The notes below the pieces were generated by a model. It did no database searches. It was not told the DNA's origin and was given only the letters and a program-made list of their open reading frames with translations. A stretch of DNA of 64,000 nt from Xanthostigma xanthostigma (taxonomy: Eukaryota; Arthropoda; Insecta; Raphidioptera; Raphidiidae): assembly GCA_963575645.1 (NCBI GenBank), contig OY754469.1, positions 16,448,001-16,512,000 of the forward strand, given 5' to 3'. Shown piece by piece: positions 43,274 through 54,331 of this stretch; the first letter of the stretch is position 1; every line of letters starts with the position of its first letter. The translations under genes and the position numbers were made by a program.

Positions 43274-45219
43274 ATGTCTATTGTGGAAAACAATAAATTA
43301 AAAATAGAGAAAATGGAAACACTTATGTTATCTACCGATGGCGAAGTAAAAATGTGTAGAGTATGCTTATCTGAAAATGTAAAACTAATAAACATGCTAG
43401 AAAATTCGTGGACTTTGGGAGTTGTAATACAAGACGCGTACCAAGCGTGTGCTTCCGTTTTAGTAAGTATTTTTACACTACTTATAGTATTGTTCCGGAA
43501 CCCTCAGTTGATCACAATTATTGTCGGTGTTGATGTAGTCAATTCATTGTTTTAATACTAATTCTTCTATATTTGTTTTCAATAATATAAACTATAGATA
43601 TTGATAGTTTAAAAACCCTTTATGTAATATATTCTCTCATTTTGAATGTAGTGGTAATTATATATTTTGTTAAATAGATAACTACAAACGATGTGATTTC
43701 TCCTTTAATATGTCCATTCTGCAATGAAAAATTGGAAATTGCATATCAGTTTCGAACGCTAGCATTACAATCGGACATAACTTTGAATCAAATTGCAAAA
43801 AATCTGCGTGAATCGAACGAATCGCGGGAGTGGAATGTCAATGACGATAATAAAAATGACATTTTTATTAAATCTGAAAACGATATTGATTCCATTTTTC
43901 CAACGAATTGTGATGAAACAGATCCATTATTATCAGAAAATAATTTAACGGAGAGCCAACAACAAAATCAAGACGACAAAACTCCAGAAAATAAATTTTA
44001 CGAGCCTGATACAATATGCAAGGAAGATGTTTCAGAATCAATATTGTTATCTAAGCGCAAAACCGATCCTGAAGTATGCGACAAAACTGCGAATAAAAAA
44101 ATGAAAAAATATCAGTGTAGCCATTGTAATAAGACATTTTCTACGGCGTGGGGTTTAAAGAAACATTTACTTATTCACAGTGGTGTAAAACCATTTAAAT
44201 GTGAAATATGTGATCGACAATTCAGAGATCGTAGCAACTTGACGGCTCATAAAAAGTTACATGACGGTTATAAACCCCATCAGTGTGACATTTGTAAAAA
44301 ATGTTTTCTTCATAGGAGATCACTAAATAATCACAAAATCACGCACACGGGTATAAAAGCGCACCAGTGCGACGTTTGCTACAAAATGTTTTCACGATCA
44401 ATTACTTTGAAAGTTCATAAACAAATGCATACCGGAGAGAAACCGTACAGTTGTGAATATTGCAGCAGGCCGTTCCGAAGTCAGAGTAACTTGAAAGAAC
44501 ACAAACTTCTACATACTGGTAAGAAACCTTACCAGTGCGACATGTGCGGCGAGCGTTTCAATCAACGGTCCAGTTTTAAAAGGCATAAATTCTATCAACA
44601 TGCCAATAAATGCGATAAACCTTATCGTTGTGACGTGTGCGAAAAAGTATTCTTTTTGCCGTCTTTTTTGAAACAGCATCAACTTTCACATTCAGAAAAG
44701 AACGAGACTTACGAATGCGGTATCTGTAAAAAGGGTTTTAGTCGACTCGGAAATTTAAAAAACCATCAGAGATGTCATAGCGAGAAATCTTTCGAGTGTA
44801 CGATTTGTAAAACGTTGTTCGCGCAAAAGACTCAATTAGAAGTGCATAAACGTGTACATACAGGTGAGAAACCGTATCAGTGTGTTGTGTGTGATCGGAG
44901 TTTCGCGCACGTATTTAGTTTTATTTCACATAAACGCGTGCATACAGGTGAGAAACCGTATAAATGTGACCTGTGCCAACAGAGTTTTGCTAGACAAGGA
45001 ACATTACAGTCACATAGAAGGACACACACGGGTGAGAAACCGTTTCAGTGCGATATTTGCGATCAAAGTTTCGCTCAGCCGAGTACGATGAAAGCTCATC
45101 GACGCCGTAGACATACTGGTGAGCAACCGTATCAGTGTGAAGTTTGTAACAAACAATTTACAGAGATAAAGAAATTTAATTTACATAAAAGCGAACACTT
45201 GAGCGATAGACCTAAATAG
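43274..45219 (+). CDS. ZAD-C2H2 zinc-finger protein, gene 3 (13 fingers)
   Basis: Two exons (43,274-43,462 and 43,678-45,219) code for 576 residues. If translation starts at the conserved METLMLS Met (43,313) it is 563. The upstream ATG (MSIVENN) has A at -3 and is shared with gene 4, so I start there. Intron 215 bp. ZAD cysteines in CRVCL and ICPFC, then AYQFR. The two N-terminal fingers seen in genes 1 and 2 are present only as ruins ([27 protein letters not shown]), with zinc ligands replaced. Thirteen intact C2H2 fingers follow. The twelfth has an extra Arg between its histidines. AATAAA at 45,370. Gene 4 is a near-copy. Predicted nuclear and DNA-binding; target unknown. Confidence 0.93.
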
Positions 45220-47140
45220 GAAAAAAACTATAGGCATAAACAAAAGTACTGAAAATATCAATTTAATAACTTAAAATGTGTTTTCATTTAAATTATTATC
45301 TGTTTGTGGTTTAAATGTTATATTTGAAAAAATAGTCTTAAAACAATGTAATTTATGTGATAAAAATCAAATAAAATATTTGAGATTTTTTATAAAATTT
45401 GGAATATTTGGAACCTAATAGATAAACACAATACAAGTGTGCAGGTCAAAAAAATTTTGAGTTATATAGTGGTCGAAACAAAGACGTAAAAGAATATTTA
45501 AATAGACTGAGCATCCAATATGATACCGATAACATTGCAGTTTTGAAGGATATAAAAACGAGAATTATTGGGGTTTATAAATTTTATATTGTTGGTAAAA
45601 ATATATTTTAAATTTATTTAATCAAATTCAATAAAAACTTTGTCAAAAACATATTTTACACCTAAAATTAAAAGGCGTATTTACTGACCGTGGGATAATT
45701 ATTTTGTGATTTCTTACATAGCATATTTAATCATCTTTAAGAATAGTGAAAAATTTTAAATTCACCCAAAAATGTATTCATTCACACCAAAATCGCAAAA
45801 AAATTTCACTTTCGAAAAAATATTAAAATACTACTGATCTGGTCTTCATGGTAATTTGGCTGCTACAGATAGATGAATTTGCAACGTTAACAATTAATGT
45901 CGGCTCAGAGAAAAATGAAAATTATAAAGTGTCGGGTACAGACTGGCTCTGCTAAAGTTTATTTTAATTTTATTTTATCTAGATCACTGATAACATCAAT
46001 AATTACAATTGATTTGAATGTCCTTTCTATTAATTATGTTTTATCAATTACATCATTCAACGATCAGTTGCAGTTGGCAACATTGATATAAATTTGTTTT
46101 CACCAGTGTAGTTTAGAATGTGATTAGTTGTAGCCTGTGGGCAGAAAAAGATGTGAGAGCGAAGCTGTATCTCTTTTATTTATTTATCTAAGGATCGAAA
46201 GTAGCTCGAACTGGTTAGCTGACACACGACCAAATATCAATAATCGTTGTCAATCAAGCACAATGTTATTATTTTTAAATGGTAGTTATTTCTGACAATT
46301 ATCGCAACAATGGACTCCCGGCGGCCAATTCATGAGATAACCACTATACCCCTACTGGCAGAGATAACAAATTAAATTTTAGAGAATTCTCGGTACCGAT
46401 TTGAGAGTCATATTGAAAAAGTAACAAGACGAAGCTTCTAGCATTGTGAACAGAATTCGACTATCGGAATAGAATTTGTTTCTGAGTATTTTTGTTTGGC
46501 GAATTTTCTGAAGCGATTTGTGGCTAGGTCTTGATTGTTGTAAGGTTCTAGTTTTCGTTGGCGAATAGGGCAGTCCTCCGTGTACCCCTTTTGTGAAGTA
46601 ATTTCGGATCCGTGAGTTGCGGTTCCAAATTACAGAATTATTTCCTCTTTTAGATTGTTGTTTCTATTGTTGGATAGCAATTAACCGTGAACTAACAAGC
46701 CTGTTGGCACTCTGGAATTAGTTTTCACTTTCTGTCGTTTAGGATTGGATGATTCTGTAATTTGTTGTCGATCAAGATTAATTTTGGAATTATTCTGGAA
46801 TTATTTTGGAAATATCTTAGTTCAGGATTGCGGATTTTTTGTAACAACGTACGCCAATGCCAACTCTTGCGAATTACTAATGCTGATGTTGTCAAGTCAA
46901 ATCGATGATTAATTGGTTATTTTAATAATTTATGCAAGCTCGATATTGTGTCGTAATTGGTGGGCCTAAATTTATGATGCGGACACTCCGTCTCGCGAAT
47001 TAATAATTGCTGAGTTATTGTAGTACAGGCGTGACAATTAATGTCACACACAATTGTGGTCTAATTTGAGAATCGGAGTGAATTTTGATTGCGCTCTTAT
47101 TGAGGATTTAGAAACGCATTACTCACTCGGTTCATGTTTT

Positions 47141-47250
47141 GAAGTGAACTATCCCAGTTCATTATTGTATTGTAAATATTTTCGAAGTGAACTATCCCAG
47201 TTCAATATTGTATTGTAAATATTTTGAAGCGAACTATTCCAGTTCACTGT
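47141..47250 (+). repeat. 42-43 bp tandem repeat
   Basis: Units start at 47,141, 47,184 and 47,226, each with GAAGTGAACTATCCCAGTTC (third copy GAAGCGAACTATTCCAG) and TATTGTATTGTAAATATTTT. The inner GTGAACT..AGTTCA is itself a short palindrome. Confidence 0.85.
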
Positions 47251-48192
47251 TTGGGATTAGTAAATATTTGGCGTTTTGGCACACAGTGGTTTTCTTGGCG
47301 ATGGCATTTTAATTGTCCTAAATTATTTTGGCTTGTCGGTATTTCACCCATTATTCTTCGAGTGGGTTATTGGTTGTGTTTGTCCTTCTGTGTGATTTTA
47401 TTGGTTGTGGCGTGGTTTTGGGCTGCGTGTTGTTTTGGGGCTATGTTAGCTTATTATTTTTAGATCTGCCTGTTGTCTACTGCGGTGTTCAAGGTCCAGG
47501 GGTGGACTCCCTAGACAACTCTGTGTGGCTCCTCGCGTCCTGGCGCCCTTTTATCATAGTCGGTAGGGCCCACACGACTTTGTTTTCATCAGCGCCGTGT
47601 GGCAACAGCTTTGTTAATTTATTTAATTTATTAATTGCAACGTCGTGTGTTATTATTGTTAAGTTAAATTTGAAGGCAATCGCCAAATTTTATTTTTGGT
47701 ATAAAGTGGTCGGTGGTCGGATTTTTATGGTCATTTTTGGGCTTTTTCCCAAAAAGGGGAGTTCTCATTTTCTCGCCCTACGCCCCTCGCGCCGTCTGAG
47801 AACAGCTAGCCGTGGCCTCCTCACTAAGCTGTGAGGTGTACTAGTGTACACAAAAGTGCGGTTACAGTGTATAGTGTACAATATGGATACTGTATCCTTT
47901 TGTTTTTTTTTTTTAGGATTATAAAATAATATTATGTATTATACTGAACCAAATTATAATTTAGTTATTAGTTTAATAGTTAGGTATGTGCAATCTACAG
48001 TAGGTAAATTCTAAGGGAAACCGGAAAATGGCTAAATATTTATTAAGGGATTCTGATTTCTGAACTACCTTTGGCGTCAGTTTGACACACCTCACCTACG
48101 TCCTACTGCATCTGTGTTTTGTATCGCACTGTAGCGTATTGTATTTGTAAGTTTCATAAGCAGTGCCAGACGGCAGTGCATGTGTTTGTGTA

Positions 48193-48280
48193 ATGTGTAC
48201 CCATAGAGCACGGATCTCTCTCGGTATTTGTACCGTAATGTGTACACATAGAGCACGGATCTATCTCGGTATTTGTACCT
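48193..48280 (+). repeat. 44-bp direct repeat, two units
   Basis: TAATGTGTACCCATAGAGCA and TAATGTGTACACATAGAGCA, each followed by CGGATCT and CTCGGTATTTGTACC. Part of the hAT-like right end of the insertion before gene 4. Confidence 0.8.
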
Positions 48281-48414
48281 ATTCATACACGAAGTAACGG
48301 GTACTTTTTCAATTGAATACCCGGTACTTCGGATCTTGGTCAGTACCCGGTACTTAGTAACGCGTAGTTACATTACTGACATCACTATTCTCTGTTCACA
48401 ATGCTAATTCCACA

Positions 48415-50278
48415 ATGTCTATTGTCGTGGAAAACAGTAAATTAAAAATAGAGAAAATGGAAACACTTATGTTATCTACCGATGGCGAAGTGAAAATGTG
48501 TAGAGTATGCTTATCGGAAAATGTAAAACTAATAAACATGCTAGAAAATTCATGGACTTTGGGAGTTGTAATACAAGACGCGTACCAAGCGTGTGCTTCC
48601 GTTTTAGTAAGTATTTTTACACTAATTATACTATTGTTCCGGAACCCTCAGTTGATCACAATTTATTGTCGGTGTTGATGTAGTCAATTCATTGTTTTAA
48701 TACTAATTCTTCTATATTTGTTTTCAATAATATAAATTATAGATACTGATAGTTTAAAAACCCTTTATGTAAATATATTCTCTCATTTTGAATGTAGTGG
48801 TAATTATATATTTTGTTAAATAGATAACTACAAACGATGTGATTTCTCCTTTAATATGTCCATTCTGCAATGAAAAATTGGAAATCGCATATCAGTTTCG
48901 AACGCTAGCATTACAATCGGACATAACTTTGAATCAAATTGCAAAAAATCTGCGTGAATCGAACGAATCGCGGGAGTGGAATGTCAATGACGATAATAAA
49001 AATGACATTTTTGTTAAATATGAAAACGATATTGATTCCATTTTACCAACGAATTGTGATGAAACAGATCCATTATTATCAGAAAATAATTTAACGGACA
49101 GCCAACAACAAAATCAAGACGACAAAACTCCAGAAAATAAATTTTATGAGCCTGATACAATTTCCAACGAAGATGTTTCAGAATCAATATTGTTATCTAA
49201 GCGCAAAACCGATCCTGAAGTATGCGACAAAACTGAAAATAAAAAAATGAAAAAATATCAGTGTAGCCATTGTAATAAGACAATTTCTACGGCGTGGGGT
49301 TTAAAGAAACATTTACGTATTCACAGTGGTGTGAAACCATTTAAATGTGAAATATGTGATCGCCAATTCAGAGAACGTAGCAACTTAAATGCTCATAAAA
49401 AGATACATGACGGTTATAAACCCCATCAGTGCGACGTTTGCTACAAAATGTTTTCACGATCAATTACTTTGAAAGCTCATAAACAACTGCATACCGGAGA
49501 GAAACCGTACAGTTGTGAATATTGCAGCAGGCCGTTCCGAAGTCTGGGTAACTTGAAAGAACACAAACTTCTACATACTGGTAAGAAACCTTACCGGTGC
49601 GACATGTGCGGCGAGCGTTTCAATCAACGATCCAGTTTCAAAAGGCATAAATTCTATCAACATGCCAATAAATGCGATAAATCTTATCGTTGTGACGTGT
49701 GCGAAAAAGTATTCTTTTTCCGGTCTTTTTTGAAACAGCATCAACTTTCACATTCAGAAAAGAACGAGACTTACGAATGCGGTATCTGTAAAAAGGGTTA
49801 TAGTCGACTCGGAAATTTAAAAAACCATCAGAGATGTCATAGCGAGAAATCTTTTGAGTGTACGATTTGTAAAACGTTGTTCTTGCGAAAGACTCAATTA
49901 GAAGTGCATAAACGTGTACATACAGGTGAGAAACCGTATAAGTGTGTCGTGTGTGATCGGAGTTTCGCGCACGAATTTAGTTTTATTTCACATAAACGCG
50001 TGCATACAGGTGAGAAACCGTATAAATGTGACCTGTGCCAACAGAGTTTTGCTAGACAAGGAACGTTACAGTCACATAGAAGGACACACACGGGTGAGAA
50101 ACCGTTTCAGTGCGATATTTGCGATCAAAGTTTCGCTCAGCCGAGTACGATGAAAACTCATCGACGCCGTAAACATACTGGTGAGCAACCGTATCAGTGT
50201 GAAGTTTGTAACAAACAATTTACAGAGATTAAGAAATTAAATCTACACAAAAGCGAACACTCAAGCGATGTATCCTAG
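48415..50278 (+). CDS. ZAD-C2H2 zinc-finger protein, gene 4 (12 fingers)
   Basis: Two exons (48,415-48,606 and 48,824-50,278) code for 548 residues, or 534 from the conserved METLMLS Met at 48,457. The intron is 217 bp. It is a near-copy of gene 3 throughout, including the two ruined N-terminal fingers. One whole finger (gene 3's third, [17 protein letters not shown]) is missing without loss of frame, leaving 12. The C-terminus ends EHSSDVS, and the 3' flank leaves the duplicated sequence right after the stop. AATAAA at 50,573. Its upstream region has been replaced by a 1.9-kb insertion, so its expression may differ from that of gene 3. Predicted nuclear and DNA-binding. Confidence 0.92.
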
Positions 50279-50999
50279 TTAAGAAAAATATTGTCTGAAG
50301 ACACAAGTAATTCAAGAATTACAAGGCGCGAAATTCTATAAAATATACCCCGGCGTTATGTTTGAAAATTGTTGTATATTTTTAATGACACTTTGAGCTT
50401 AATAATATAATTTAATTAACTTAATCTACGAAAAAAATTACAGTTGAAAATATTGAAACACAGAAAGGAAAAAATCATTTTAATAATTTATTAATAATTA
50501 GTCGCAACCAACTTTTTTATAATTATTACCCTAAATTATTAAAATAATTATATTTCCATTTTGGTACATTTCAATAAAAACTTTCTTTTTATTATTATTT
50601 TATTTTTCTTGTTTTTAGTCTTTCAAAATTGTAACTATTAGGTATGACATTAATTTGTAAAAATTATTTGATTATTTTATTCAAGATGGTTGTGAAGGAA
50701 AATGTATTCCATCATCTTAGGGCATCCGCCATATTGGATATATGCTTTGTCACCAGACATGTGTGTGAAATTTCAAAGTTTTAGTAATTAGATCTAGTCG
50801 AAAAAATTGCATCACGTTATGTTCAAATTAAACAAAACATGCTTGTAAAATACCTAAAACGTCTACAGAACAATTGAACAAAATATTTTTTTATTTTCAA
50901 AATATTTCTGAAACTACAAATTTAGAAAAACACATTTTTCTCATAACTATCTTGTAAAAATATACACACTAATAAAGCGTTATGATATAAGAAACAACA
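50279..50999. other. 3' flank of gene 4, no further gene
   Basis: Contains the probable poly(A) signal at 50,573-50,578. The rest is AT-rich with nothing recognised. Confidence 0.5.
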
Positions 51000-51545
51000 T
51001 TAAATGGTAGGTATATCTTTTCTCCGCATGCACTGATTTTCTCCAAAAATTGTTTTTACAAAACTTGTAAAATAGAATAATAAACCGTTTTGATAAGTAC
51101 CTATACCATCATTACATAAAAAAAACTACGTTATAACATATATCTCTGATGCGCATGCGCCAATTTTTCCCGAAATAAAATACAAAAATTTCTTGTAAAA
51201 TAGATAGAATAATAAGCCGCTATGAAAAGTATACCATTGTTATATAAAAAAACGTTATAGCACATAATATCTCTTGCGCATGCGCCGATTTTCCCCAAAA
51301 ATAAATTACAAAACTTTCTTGTAAAACAGATAGAATAATCAACCGTTATGAAATGTAAAGCATTATTATATAAGAAACAACGTCATAGCCCATATCTCTT
51401 TTGCGCATGCGCCGATTTTCTCCAAAAAATTTACAAAACTTTCATGTAAAAATAGATAAAATAATAAGTCTTTTTAAAAACTATATTATTATTATATAAA
51501 ACAACATTATAAAAGATATACTCTTTTACGCATGCGCCGATGTTC
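51000..51545 (+). repeat. Diverged tandem repeat with GCGCATGCGCC motif
   Basis: Five units of about 116-134 bp. The marker GCATGC(A/G)C falls at about 51,026, 51,154, 51,279, 51,406 and 51,530, followed each time by a (C)GATTTT/AATTTT-CC-AAAAA run, TTACAAAACTTTCTTGTAAAA and AGATAGAATAATAA. The GCGCATGCGC palindrome resembles the vertebrate NRF1 / fly Ewg binding site, from memory. Units differ by 15-25 percent, so the array is old. Confidence 0.75.
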
Positions 51546-51579
51546 CCAAAAAACAATAGGCCACTTCATATTTGCATAT

Positions 51580-52010
51580 CAAACATCCTCCCAAAATTTG
51601 GTTTCAATCCGCTCATCCGTGGTGTCGGAATGGCAAGAAATGTCAAAAATGACGTTTGCATCTGTCAAAGTATTATGTTCTAATAATTAGTTATTCAAAT
51701 TGTTAACTCAGAAGGCGTTGCATTTCACAAATTTTTGAAATGCCATCCGTTTTTGAACAAATGCAATCGTTTTATTTTAAGACAGAACAAACGTAATCTT
51801 TATATTACCATATTAAACCGTGCAACAGAGAGAGATAACCGAAAGATGTTTGCCATCGATTATATCAAATTGAATTTATTTCTAAATAAATTTGTATAAA
51901 AAACCTGTTTTGGCAAATTCTGTTGTACGAAATTTATGTAAAATTTTCTCCTCTTTCGTTCAAGATAGGTTTCGAACTGATCTGATTTAAATTGAGTGAG
52001 TTATAAGCAA
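51580..52010 (+). repeat. Dispersed repeat related to 41,735-42,190
   Basis: CCCAAAATTTGGTTTCAATC, TGTCGGAATGGCAAGAAATG, TTCTAATAATTAGTTATTC and TCTCCTCTTTCGTTCAAGAT occur in the same order in the element between genes 2 and 3. The tandem array at 51,000-51,545 directly precedes it, and the same junction (GCATGCGCCGA, then AAAATTTGG) occurs near 18,838-18,915, so array unit and repeat belong to one family. Confidence 0.65.
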
Positions 52011-52441
52011 AAAAACTTCGTTTTTTCTTTATTGCTCCCCTCTGGGGTCAAAATTCAAAAATCGGGCGACGTTAGGATTTAAGTTACCCGGAGACGAATC
52101 GAACAAAAAAAAGTTTTTTAAAATCGGTTAAGGCGTTTGGGCTGTACGCTGGATACAAAAAGCGTGACTCACAGATTCACAGAGAAAGCGAGTACATATA
52201 AGGCGCTTTAGCTTACGCTAATCGCGCCTAAAAAGACGACAAAAATTAGATACTTTTAGATCTATTTTGTACGATTTGATACTGGTGGTGTTACCATAGT
52301 TTTATAACGGTAACTAAACCCGTAGGCAGGAGAGGGGGTTTTGAGGTTCAACCCCCCCTCCTCCGAAATGCCTTAGCCAACCCACCGTTTTATACATAAT
52401 ATATACTAATCCAGAGATCGGCGTCGATTGCTTTATTTCTG
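52011..52441. other. No recognised gene
   Basis: A T/A-rich region with a CCCCTCTGGGGTC patch. AAAATCGGTTAAGGCGTTTG near 52,120 may belong to an old LINE tail. Nothing else. Confidence 0.35.
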
Positions 52442-53025
52442 ACTAGCCGCTACCCGCGGCTACGCCCGCGATTGAGATGGAAATCGACTTTTGACGTGCA
52501 TATCAGGCGTTGAGGTATTGCACATATTTTGACAAACAATTTTCTTATTTTTCGTAAAAAATTTTTATTTTTTTTTAATAAAAAGTATCCTATGTTACTT
52601 CTAATACCTTCAAGAGTGTATGTGCAAAGTTTCATGATGATCGGTTAAGTAGTTTTTGCGTGAAAGCGTAACAAACAAACTTACATTCGCATTTATAATA
52701 TTTCGTTTTCATAAAATTTGTAAGTCCGGTCCTGTCGGGCCGATTTTAATGAAATTTTAATAGCACATTTTAATCATTACTAAAGGGTTAAATTTCAATT
52801 TTGAAACGATTCGGAGAAATTTTTCGGTATTTTTGGGCCCAAAAAATGTTTTCAACCCTTTCTTATTTTTCGTAAAAAATTTTTATTTTTTTTTAATAAA
52901 AAGTATCCTATGTTACTTCTAATACCTTCAAGAGTGTATGTGCAAAGTTTCATGATGATCGGTTAAGTAGTTTTTGCGTGAAAGCGTAACAAACAAACTT
53001 ACATTCGCATTTATAATATTAATAT
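52442..53025 (+). repeat. LINE tail with an internal near-identical duplication
   Basis: ACTAGCCGCTACCCGCGGCT and CGCCCGCGATTGAGATGG open a LINE 3' region of the insect RTE-like type. A 160-bp segment (TTTCTTATTTTTCGTAAAAA to CATTTATAATATT) is present at 52,541-52,701 and again at 52,859-53,019 almost unchanged. The 157 bp between them (52,702-52,858) belong to another repeat, shared in reverse with about 63,280-63,410. Confidence 0.7.
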
Positions 53026-54282
53026 GATGAACATCCACGTCGGTTTTTAATTCAATTTGTATTTATGTAAAATTACAATATATTGTGCTTATTTTAAAAT
53101 AAAGTTGTTAGTTATTGTCTCTGGTCTATAAAATTTTGTGAAAATTTCGTGATATTACACCATTAAAATCTACATTTACAGAGTCTTTTTGGCTAAAAAA
53201 GAACAGCTGGACCGATCTAAAAAAAAAAATACCTCCAGATCATATTTACGTTATCCAATGTACTGGGAAGTCAATGCCTTTAGGCCATCAACTTGTAGCA
53301 TTATAGTTTGGGAGCTAAAGGACTACAACAAACAACAGTAATTGGGGGATTTCGCCGTAAAAAGCTTAAAATAAGATTGGATTTGAGTTTTGAAACTTAA
53401 CCTAATTCTATCTCTCTAGCTTGTCACTTTCCTAAAAACGCAAAAAACAATTTAGTTCCATCCTGTATAACACTGTCGAATATTTTCCATTATGAAATAC
53501 ATATAATATGTCAAAGTTTATGTACAGCCCCTGGCACCCAAACAAAAATTGATAAAAATATCTCTAGTTTCTGAATTTAGTTTGTATTTACAAACTCAAA
53601 ACAAGAACTTTATTGTGTTTTGAAAATGAAAAGTGAATCATATATGTATTTATTTCATTTTGCATAAGTATTTTGTTTATGTTTTTCCATACACCGAAAC
53701 TGGGGAAGGAATATTATAGTAATATTATTAATTAAGCACTGAAAAAAGCAATGTTATATCTCTATACCTATTAATATTATAAAGAGGTAAAGTTTGGATA
53801 TAGGACGTAATCTCCGAAACTACTGATCCGATTTCAAAAATGTTTTCACCAATATTTAGAATGGACCTTCAGGATGGGAAAATGCCATATATCGCGTTAA
53901 AATTAAAGCGCTTTTCATGCAGACAAATTATTCAACCTAAGTCGACGAAAAACGGGCCTTAGTATTTAACAATGACCAATAAAACTTTAATAACACACTC
54001 GAGGAATATTTATTTTTAGAAATAAGATGTTTTACATTCCCAATCTTCGCCTTTTTTAAATATATTATTTTTATTGATTCTGACAGCTGAGCTACTTTCT
54101 TTTTCTTTAAATCTTTATTTATGTCCTGCAGCAAACAGATGTTAAGATAGATAAAAGCGGATGATTTTATTTTCTATTAGTTAGCCAAAAAATTTACAAG
54201 TGAAGTTACTTTGAAATAATTACAGGAAAAATTGTGTAGATGTATCAATACCTACATAATAAACAATTATATGTTCACTCAC
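53026..54282. other. No recognised gene; one LINE-tail fragment
   Basis: 53,775-53,960 (AAAGTTTGGATATAGGACGT, ACTACTGATCCGATTTCAAA) is a LINE-tail-like fragment. The remainder shows nothing. Confidence 0.4.
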
Positions 54283-54331
54283 CAGTTTTCGACGGTGCTA
54301 CATCTTTTTCCATGGCGTGACGCAACGAAAA
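54283..54331 (-). CDS. Possible 5' coding exon of an unidentified host gene
   Basis: On the - strand a pyrimidine tract and CTAG acceptor precede a 49-nt segment with GTCACGCCATGG, and the segment ends CTG followed by a strong donor GTGAGTGA. The ATG at 54,313 would start M-E-K-D-V-A-P-S-K-T with one base carried over (phase 1). The acceptor before it implies an upstream non-coding exon. No following exon is recognised between here and gene 4, so the gene would have a long intron or extend past the cluster. The signals are good but short, and this could be chance. Confidence 0.35.

Larger units (their letters stand above)
46473..48386. mobile_element. 1.9-kb insertion upstream of gene 4, unclassified
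   Basis: This block interrupts the pre-ATG inverted repeat found intact before gene 3. Its left two-thirds (46,473-47,870) is T/G-rich on the + strand and holds a triplicated 42-43 bp unit at 47,141-47,250. Its right end (48,050-48,386) is different, with two copies of GAGCACGGATCT-CTCGGTATTTGTACC and an end reading AGTAACGCGTAGTTACATTA that looks hAT-like in reverse. It may be two nested elements. Neither clean terminal repeats nor a target duplication could be read. Confidence 0.5.
45220..48414. other. Spacer between genes 3 and 4 (duplicated unit, copy 2)
   Basis: 45,220-46,472 repeats spacer copy 1 without the 665-bp element. From 46,473 to about 48,386 the sequence is unique to this spacer, and only the last 28 bp before the gene 4 ATG (TTCTCTGTTCACAATG...) return to the duplicated unit. 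The gene 3 poly(A) signal is at 45,370. Confidence 0.8.

Noticed and set aside
47328-47834. 168-codon hydrophobic frame in the insertion before gene 4
   Set aside because: The T/G-rich strand composition gives many hydrophobic codons by chance. No domain, and an overlapping frame is equally open. It may be part of an unclassified element, but not a supported gene.
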